From Hysterangium stoloniferum (lineage: Eukaryota > Basidiomycota > Agaricomycetes > Hysterangiales > Hysterangiaceae), in the NCBI GenBank assembly GCA_015178975.1, contig WHVD01000029.1:62001-126000 (forward strand): a stretch of DNA of 64,000 nt, in the 5' to 3' direction. This document shows positions 57,841-64,000 of the stretch, one piece after another. Within the stretch, counting starts at the first letter, position 1. Every line of letters begins with the position of its first letter. Below the pieces are notes generated by a model. It did not search any database and had not been told where the DNA came from. It saw only the letters and a program-made list of their open reading frames with translations. The position numbers and the translations under genes were made by a program.

Positions 57841-58799
57841 CTCTTACTGAAAACTTACTAGCGCAGTATGGCGCCCATTGAGCAACTCCTAATAATACCG
57901 GTGTGATGAGCACGTACAGCATCAGGCGTACAAGTGTCTTATCGAACCTTTCTTTCCAGCTACAGAAGATGCGCCTACGAGCAGGATTGAAAAAAAAACA
58001 TACTCAGCCAGAATTGAATATCATTAGATGGATGTAGCAAACCAATGATGCGTCCCCCAACCTTGCTTGATCATCTGAATTGCTGCTTCCTTGTAGCACA
58101 AGAAAACGCCTCGGGCATTGATATTTATATCATTTTGTAATTCCATCAAAGTCAGGGATGTGAATGGGATTTTAAATTGATTGATTACACACATGTTCTA
58201 CGTGATGTTAAATCCTGCAACTACATCCAGGATTTTTGTGGATTTTTAATTGGATCATCCTCTGACAAGTCACAGGAAAGATAAAGGGATACAGAATCCC
58301 ATTGGACTAAACAAAATTGAAGGAGTTTATATTTAATGATATGGTTGATGTTTAAAGAATCCTATGTACACCTGATCACCCTCCACCTGCCTTTTGGATC
58401 CTTAACCAATTTTAAATATTATAAGGGTCCAATGGAGATTATTGGAGTTTATATAGGATATGGCTTTACTACAGATCCTAAAACATTTTGGAGAGAAGAG
58501 TTTTCCCGGTGTATCAGGCAACCGCGACCGTTATACCGTGTCATCTTACACCAATATAATGACCGGACTTCGATCTGACGAAATCCATTGGAAAATGGCA
58601 TCGTGGACAAACTAAATTTCGAGACAATGGCACAGCTATTTTTAGCTACACAGAGAGTCCCCTTTTGCCACTCGGTCAACCTCCCATTGTTTTTACCTTT
58701 CCTATTGTTCCCCTCACATATATAAACCCCTTCCCTACTGCCAGACTTCAGTCCGTTATATCTATGAGACCTAACTACAACATGTAGCGATATCTTTTC

Positions 58800-59580
58800 T
58801 AACATCGAATCCCATCGGAAGATTTTATTATGAAATCTGGCGGGGGTATTTTGGATAACGATCATTCTCTACCATTATGTTTGTATTCCGACATTCGATT
58901 TTAAAGTCGATCACCTATTTCTACAAGGATCTTCCTCATTTTTCGCGGCGATGTTGGCCATCCCCCCAGCCTGAAGCTGCCTTGGTTTCACCACCAGCTG
59001 AGGCCGTTCCGTCGGTCAATGTCACAGAAAGCAGTGTTGTTACAACTGGCTTTCTATGGTTCATCTACCCAATAATGCACGGATCTAAGGTCGCTCTCGG
59101 CAACAATGCTTGTTGCAGAGAAATATGATATGCAAGGTGCCTTATCAATTCTATACCATCACCTCAAAAGAATTTTGAACTCGGATGTCGTGCATGTGTA
59201 CAATCCCAATGCGCTTGGGGCATCCGCCAAAGACAAGTTCTTACTGCGCTCGCTGCAGCAGCAACGCATCAATAGCCTGGTTGCTTTCTTCAAGTTTATT
59301 CCTTTAAAATATCCGTTTTCGAAGCGGCCTCAAATTCCAATAGCTGGTCCTGCGTGGCTCCCAACAGTGACATGATGATGAACTCATGGACACCATTGAT
59401 GCTTGCCATAACCTCAGAATTTCCTAAATGACCGCTGGGGATAACTCCATTAGGGTCATTTTATAGGCAAGAAAGTCTTAAGAAACCTCCTCGGTTTTCC
59501 TTGTAACTGCGGTTCTCGCATGGATGAAGGTCAAGTATTATCCACTTTGAATGAACTCCCTATTGTGAATAAAAAAGCCT
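58800..59580 (+). pseudogene. BTB/POZ pseudogene, rearranged
   Basis: Plus-strand blocks SPQPEAALVSPPAEAVPSVN, VTESSVVTT, VAEKYDMQGALSIL, LGASAKDKFLLRSLQQQRINSL and a C-terminal PLMLAITSEFPK parallel the intact gene at 60278-61249. The last three blocks are short excerpts. Stops and deletions break it. Its N-terminal segment (58803-58875) lies in the opposite direction to the rest, so the copy carries an internal inversion. With its 3' flank it faces the intact gene tail to tail. Confidence 0.7.
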
Positions 59581-60277
59581 GGTAAGCTCAGATACAACAT
59601 GCATATGATATCATTGGTTTTGATAATTTTTACCCACTCTGGTAGCAGATGATTATTACAATTTCCTTCTCAAAAGAAACTATCGAGTCACTGGTCCATA
59701 TGCCTCGCCTTACTTAATTGACCGAACCTAACACACTGATGTGTCTCGTGTGTGAGGTGGGCTTCGATTTTGAGGTCCGAAGGAGGGGGAACCATTAACA
59801 TCGTGCATGGATCGACTTGAAGACACATGGAGATATGGCGACAATCAGTAACTGTTCTGACTCTTTCGAAGATTCATACATCATCTCTGACTTGTCAAAT
59901 ATCATTCGGGGAAATCTAAAACGGTCTGAGCATTTTTTTCGGTACTTATATATATATAAAAACAAATGAGACTTTGGAAGATGACGGCAAATTTTCCTAA
60001 TAAAGTAAGGCAAAGAAATTCTAACAATTTAGATTGTTTTAAAGTAGTTCAATGCACGATGTTAATGGCCTCCTCCTTCAGACGTCAAAATTTAACCCCA
60101 CCACACACACATGTCAGAGTGTCAGGTCCGGTCAATTAGTTCGTACAGCGAGGCATATAGATGGATGGATCGGTGACTTGATACTTTGTCTTGGGAGGGA
60201 AATTGCAATAGTCATCTGCTGCCAAAGTGGTTAAAAGTTATCAAAACCAATAATGTATCTGAGCTTACCAGACTGTT
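59581..60277. repeat. Inverted 3' flanks of the BTB pair
   Basis: 59615-60045 follows the pseudogene. 60060-60277 is the reverse complement of the start of that flank (for example gttaaaagttatcaaaacca against ttggttttgataatttttac). The two BTB copies thus form a tail-to-tail inverted duplication that includes 3' noncoding sequence. A third copy of the flank is at 50815-51235. Confidence 0.65.
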
Positions 60278-61249
60278 TTATTCACAATTAGGGAGTTCAT
60301 CCATGAACGTGCGAATCTTAGACATTACATCACCTCCATCCATGGGAGAACCACAGGCGCAAGTATAGTTGAAGAACATTCTCAGGACTTCCTTCCCCAC
60401 AAAATGACTCCAAAAGGAATCATCCCCTAGCGGTCGTTTAGAAAATTCAGAGGTTATAGCAAGCATCAATGGCCTCCACAATTTCATCATCTTGTCGCGG
60501 TTGATCTTGTCACGGTTGGAAGCCTCACAGAACCAGTTATTGCAATTTAGTGCCGCTTTTAAAATTGATTTAAAGGGATCATCTTCAAGAAAATAAACCA
60601 GGCTGTCGATACGTTGCTGCCGCAAAGAAAGCAGTAAGAAAGCGTCTTTGGCGGATGCTCCAAGCGCATAAAGGGTATCCGCGTATCTAGGGTCTGTAAT
60701 ATTGGGCAACGTCAGCGTGACACGAAATGCTGCCTTTTTTTCCTCCTTCCATCCAAAACGACTGGCCAGACCATACACATGCACGGGGTCAGAGTCCAGA
60801 AATTCTTTTTTGAGGAGGAATTGCCGTAGAATTGACAGGGCACCTTCTATATCATATTTGTCTGCGGCAAGTATTGTTTCTGAGAGCGTGTCTATGTTGT
60901 CAAAGCTTGGCAATGACACGGGGTATATCAGACACAGAAGCTTAGCCATAACAACACTGCTTTCCGTGACATCGGCCGACGGAATGACGGCATTGGCTGG
61001 CGGTGAGACAAAGGCTGACTCAGGCTGGGGAACGGCCAACATGGCTGCAAAAACTGAGGAAGATGCTTGCAGAAATAGACGATGTACTTGGAATCGAGTG
61101 CCATCGGCAGATTTTATTATGAAATCCGGTGGGGGTGTTGAGAGGAAGTTTGGGTAAAGGTCATTCTCTGCCATTCTGAAAATGGCCAATATCTTGTTGG
61201 GTCGGATTCGGGTCGGGGCTTGCGTGATAATACTGGGTACGCTATTCAA
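60278..61249 (-). CDS. BTB/POZ-domain protein, fungal type, 323 aa
   Basis: Single open frame. An N-terminal BTB/POZ fold is shown by PPPDFIIKSADGTRFQVHRL, then FLQASSSVFAAML (about residues 40-72), the D-x-x-(I/F)-x-S-x-D-x-x-x-F-x-VH-(K/R)-x-x-L pattern. A loop PANAVIPSADVTESS and the helical LCLIYP...ETILAADKYDIEGAL follow. The C-terminal helical part is shared by large BTB families in Agaricomycetes, where BTB mediates dimerisation or cullin binding. No DNA-binding or Kelch domain is present. Two starts are possible. The second Met (61174, MAENDLYPNF) suits the family better because residues 1-25 look non-conserved. It is the only intact member of the three copies here. Confidence 0.8.
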   Translation of the reverse strand: MNSVPSIITQAPTRIRPNKILAIFRMAENDLYPNFLSTPPPDFIIKSADGTRFQVHRLFLQASSSVFAAMLAVPQPESAFVSPPANAVIPSADVTESSVVMAKLLCLIYPVSLPSFDNIDTLSETILAADKYDIEGALSILRQFLLKKEFLDSDPVHVYGLASRFGWKEEKKAAFRVTLTLPNITDPRYADTLYALGASAKDAFLLLSLRQQRIDSLVYFLEDDPFKSILKAALNCNNWFCEASNRDKINRDKMMKLWRPLMLAITSEFSKRPLGDDSFWSHFVGKEVLRMFFNYTCACGSPMDGGDVMSKIRTFMDELPNCE

Positions 61250-61792
61250 AAGAAAGGTCAGTCAGTATATTGTGATATGGTTGTACGAAACTATGGAAAT
61301 ATACTCGCGAATATGTCAGTAGTAGCTGTAACCTCAGCTCTGTAACGGTAAAAGGAGACAAAATTTTCAAACTCAGACCATAACAATAGAGCGTCTATCA
61401 TATGTGGACGCGTTCTACACGTCTCGCCTGACTTCAACATATCAAGCTGTGCTCGAAATATATAATCTGCGCAAGTTGTGTGGCATACGATGCCACCTAC
61501 TAGTCATTGAATGTGTTATTTCTTGTCGTTATTAAACCACTCTGAACGTCCGTCAAGCTTGGAACATGACCCACGTTGTAGATCAGGCTGTTAGGTGAAG
61601 GCGGCGGCCAAGGCATAGTATGACTTATCGTGTTAACAAAACTCGGACCCACGGTGACTTCGATCAAAGTCACGTCCACTAGTTTCCTGGTAGTGGGATC
61701 TCTATGAAGATCTGTGTGGGAACATTATGTAAGGCGCCTATTCTTCATTGGTTGTGACGAAGGGGCGTCGCTGAAAATTGCTCACAGCCCTC
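61250..61792. promoter_or_regulatory. Divergent intergenic region BTB / HIR1
   Basis: 543 bp between the start of the minus-strand BTB gene and the plus-strand HIR1 start codon. It presumably holds both promoters. A reverse CCAAT (attgg, 61748-61752) lies 41 bp before the HIR1 ATG. No other element can be named. Confidence 0.4.
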
Positions 61793-64000
61793 ATGAAGTT
61801 CATCAAGCCAGCATGGGTTATGCACAATGGTCAGTCATTGCGTTGTAGACTACGATATTCTACTGATTTTTTACCCCAAGACTCTGCTGAGAAAGAAAGC
61901 AAGAAAAGGCTTTCGATATTCTCAATACATGTACATCCAGATGGGAGTCGGATAGCGACGGGAGGCTTAGGTGTCTTAGCTCTTCGAAATATCCTCTGGA
62001 AATTGGGTCTAATCAATAACAATGACCAGATGCCAAAATTCGCATATGGTCTACAAAACCCATCTTGCATGAAACTTCGCAAGAAATCGGCGTTCCACCA
62101 CAGCACTTGTCGACTTTAACGATGCACACAGGTCCTGTTCTGACGGTCAGATGGGCTTATTCTGGCAAATGGTTAGCAAGCGGGAGTGACGATGCTATCG
62201 TTATGATTTGGGACTTGGACCCGTATGTCGCTCTCGCTCTCACTAATGGTATCCTATACGAAACTCACGATGAAACGCATGTTGTTAGTACCGGCGGAGG
62301 AAAAGTGTGGGGATCAGATGAGGTGAATGTGGAGGCGTGGAAGGCTTTGAAGCGGCTGCCCGGACATGAAAGCGGCAAGTGAACACGTCTATGACATACG
62401 ACATCTTTGCCGACCAACTGCTCTTAGACGTCACTGACCTTGCATGGTCTCCGGATGATCGATATCTCGCTTCGGTTGGTCTCGACTCAATGGTTATCGT
62501 GTGGTGTGGCCTTTCGCTTCGTGGGTCCTCTCATCACTGACACTCGTCTCTAACTTCTAATGTCCGTTCAGAACAGTTAATTCGGCTAGAGTCCCACCAG
62601 GGTTTCGTCAAGGGCGTTTGTTGGGATCCAGTGGGGGAATTCCTTGCTACTCAGGTGGGAGCAGCTCGCTGTTCGATGATCCGCCTTCAAACCGATGCTA
62701 TTCACTAGTCGGACGATAAAACCGTCAAAATATGGCGGACTACCGATTGGGGACTTGAAGCGAGTATTGACAAACCGTTCAGGGAAAGCCCGGGCAGCAC
62801 TTTCTTCAGACGTCTCAGGTACCTTCTCATTAGTACCAATGCCATTACCATATCTAACCAGACATTACTATCAGCTGGTCGCCTGATGGTGCTCATATCA
62901 CTGCCTCCAACGCAATGAACAATAAAGGAGCCGTTTTTGTAGCGGCTGTCATTGCGCGGCGGACTTGGACGTCCGAAATCTCACTCGTCGGACATGAAAA
63001 CACCGTCGAGGTCGCTGCGTACAATCCCCACATATTCCTGAGGAACCCCGAAGTGTTGAAGACCGGTGTAAGTCTCTAATGATATTAACTTGCGCACGTG
63101 GTTTTATCTGCTAATATGCATTTAGGCTCCAGTAGCAACCAGCAATATCTGCTCTGTCGTCGCGTTGGGAGCAGATGACCGGAGCGTGAGCGTGTGGCAG
63201 ACCAAAAGCGCGCGGCCACTCATTGTCGCTCGTAATGTGTTCGAGCGTCAGATATTAGATCTCAGTTGGTATGTGATACGTTACTTGTTTCTGTTCTGCG
63301 TGCTTCCCGCAACTAACGTGCGATGACACTGCATCTTCAAGGTCTTTCGATGGACTTACGCTCTACGCTTGCTCCTCCGACGGCTCAATCGCCGTCTTCG
63401 ATTTCAAAGTCGACGAGCTGGAAGGCATAGCGCCTACGTCCATCCAACAGACATATCTCCAAAAGTTCGGCTTCAAACCCCCGCCAATACCAACGCGGTT
63501 CCTGCAGGCCCCGCCACCGTCCCAGCACCAGCACCAGCACCACCAACACGGGATGTCTGTCTCGGCTGTTCCGCAGGCGCAAGATGGATTCGGCACACCC
63601 GTGCCCGCGCACGCGAACGGCACTGTAAATCAGCTCATCGCACGACGCGGCGGCAAGAAACGCATAAAGCCCACGTTCCTCGGGTCGCTCACAACCCCTA
63701 CGAACATGTCTGGTGGCATGTCGGCGTCATCGTATGGTCCTCCGTCGTCCACACAGCAGACGATGTCCGGACCAGGTCATCCAGGCTCGAGGTACGACCA
63801 GAGCCAGAGCTATGACGCGGCGGCCGCAAACGCGATCCGTCTCCCGCCGCCGCCGATGCAGTCCGTCAACCAAGGCCTGCATGCGCATGCGCACCCGCAC
63901 TCTGGGCATGCGTCTCAGCACCAGTCGCAACACCCCAACCAATGGGCGCCGCCGCCGGTCCCGTACGCCAGCACCGCGTTGCCGTTCTATGTCCCGCCGC
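61793..64000 (+). CDS. HIR1: HIR1/HIRA-type WD40 histone chaperone, N-terminal 584 aa (runs off window)
   Basis: Subunit of the HIR nucleosome-assembly complex, which deposits H3-H4 with Asf1 independently of replication. Exons: 61793-61829, 61881-61970, 62030-62374, 62428-62520, 62572-62654, 62709-62818, 62875-63067, 63126-63268, 63342-64000 (continuing). The phases agree. The start [13 protein letters not shown] and [19 protein letters not shown] are typical. WD repeats follow: [84 protein letters not shown]. After the propeller comes a His/Gln/Pro-rich linker. A basic KKRIKPTFL motif near 63655-63685 resembles the Asf1-binding B domain. The intron after 62374 has a GC donor. Confidence 0.88.

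Larger units (their letters stand above)
54212..58122 (+). repeat. Duplicated ~3.95-kb unit, copy 2
   Basis: Matches 43150-47103 from atacttggtcatgacagccc to cattgata. The first 1.6 kb (noncoding) shows about 25 differences by eye. It lies wholly between the inverted-repeat arms, 62 bp from the left arm and 2 bp from the right. Confidence 0.9.
53761..58511. mobile_element. 4.75-kb composite element with ~390-bp terminal inverted repeats
   Basis: Left arm 53761-54149 and right arm 58125-58511 are reverse complements with scattered mismatches, for example ttttaggatctgtagta, gacttgtcagaggatgatcc and aaaatcccattcacatccct. The tips are CACTGGAAAAAC and CACCGGGAAAAC, next to tat on both sides (53758-53760; 58512-58514). 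CACTA/CACTG-like tips with a 3-bp duplication recall the EnSpm/CMC group. No transposase is seen inside. The cargo is unit copy 2, with an RNI-like gene and a LINE end. It could instead be two copies of one short repeat that inserted on either side. Confidence 0.6.

Noticed and set aside
61778..62119. One continuous plus frame of 113 codons across the start of the HIR1 gene
   Set aside because: It reads through two introns. Only the ends match HIR1; splicing at 61830-61880 and 61971-62029 gives the expected protein.
1..64000. CRISPR arrays, bacterial operons, riboswitches or rRNA
   Set aside because: No regularly spaced short repeats or rRNA-like sequence were seen, and spliced genes make the source eukaryotic.

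Overview
The window looks like nuclear DNA of a filamentous basidiomycete, most likely an Agaricomycete. The host genes have many short introns of about 50-60 bp with GT-AG (occasionally GC-AG) ends. There is a divergent ferroxidase/iron-permease pair, an F-box-type leucine-rich (RNI-like) paralog pair, a fungal BTB/POZ family and a HIR1-type histone chaperone. The rest is a dense transposon graveyard: Ty3/gypsy, Ty1/copia, DIRS/Ngaro-like, LINE, SINE-like, Tc1/mariner and MITE remnants. I cannot name the species from sequence alone.

Layout. 1-12,500: decayed transposons, including a minus-strand gypsy element (5.87-11.06 kb) that holds a Tc1 element, a solo LTR and a fragment of a host aldehyde dehydrogenase gene. 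12.5-14.4 kb: a tRNA-like sequence, a gene-poor tract and a MITE. 14.47-19.39 kb: an intact reductive iron-uptake locus, FET3-like on minus and FTR1-like on plus, sharing a 652-bp divergent promoter with five iron-GATA-type motifs. 19.4-24.4 kb: gene-less tract with a fold-back MITE and more GATA-type motifs. 24.4-41.7 kb: gypsy, copia and DIRS/Ngaro-like remnants split by solo LTRs. 42.5-58.5 kb: two copies of a ~3.95-kb unit, each carrying an RNI-like gene and a LINE 3' end. The second copy sits between ~390-bp inverted repeats with CACTGG/CACCGG ends. Between the copies lie SINE-like copies, BTB pseudogenes and solo LTRs. 58.8-61.25 kb: a BTB pseudogene and an intact BTB gene. 61.8 kb to the end: HIR1, running off the window.

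The ferroxidase and permease should form one plasma-membrane complex: the oxidase makes Fe3+ and the permease imports it. Their shared promoter explains co-regulation by an iron-sensing GATA repressor. The most unusual signal is the RNI-like pair. Noncoding flanks and the intron are ~98-100% identical, yet by hand count about 39 codons differ by replacement and only 2 silently, in a unit that also looks mobile. Other notable signals are a SINE-like family sharing its 3' tail with a LINE in the same window, a 10-nt micro-exon encoding the core of the ferroxidase copper motif, an intron-retaining host gene fragment inside a retrotransposon gag, and sequence blocks shared by three LTR families.

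The exon models and target-site duplications were worked out by hand from the nucleotide sequence. Domain names rest on motif recognition, not on database searches.
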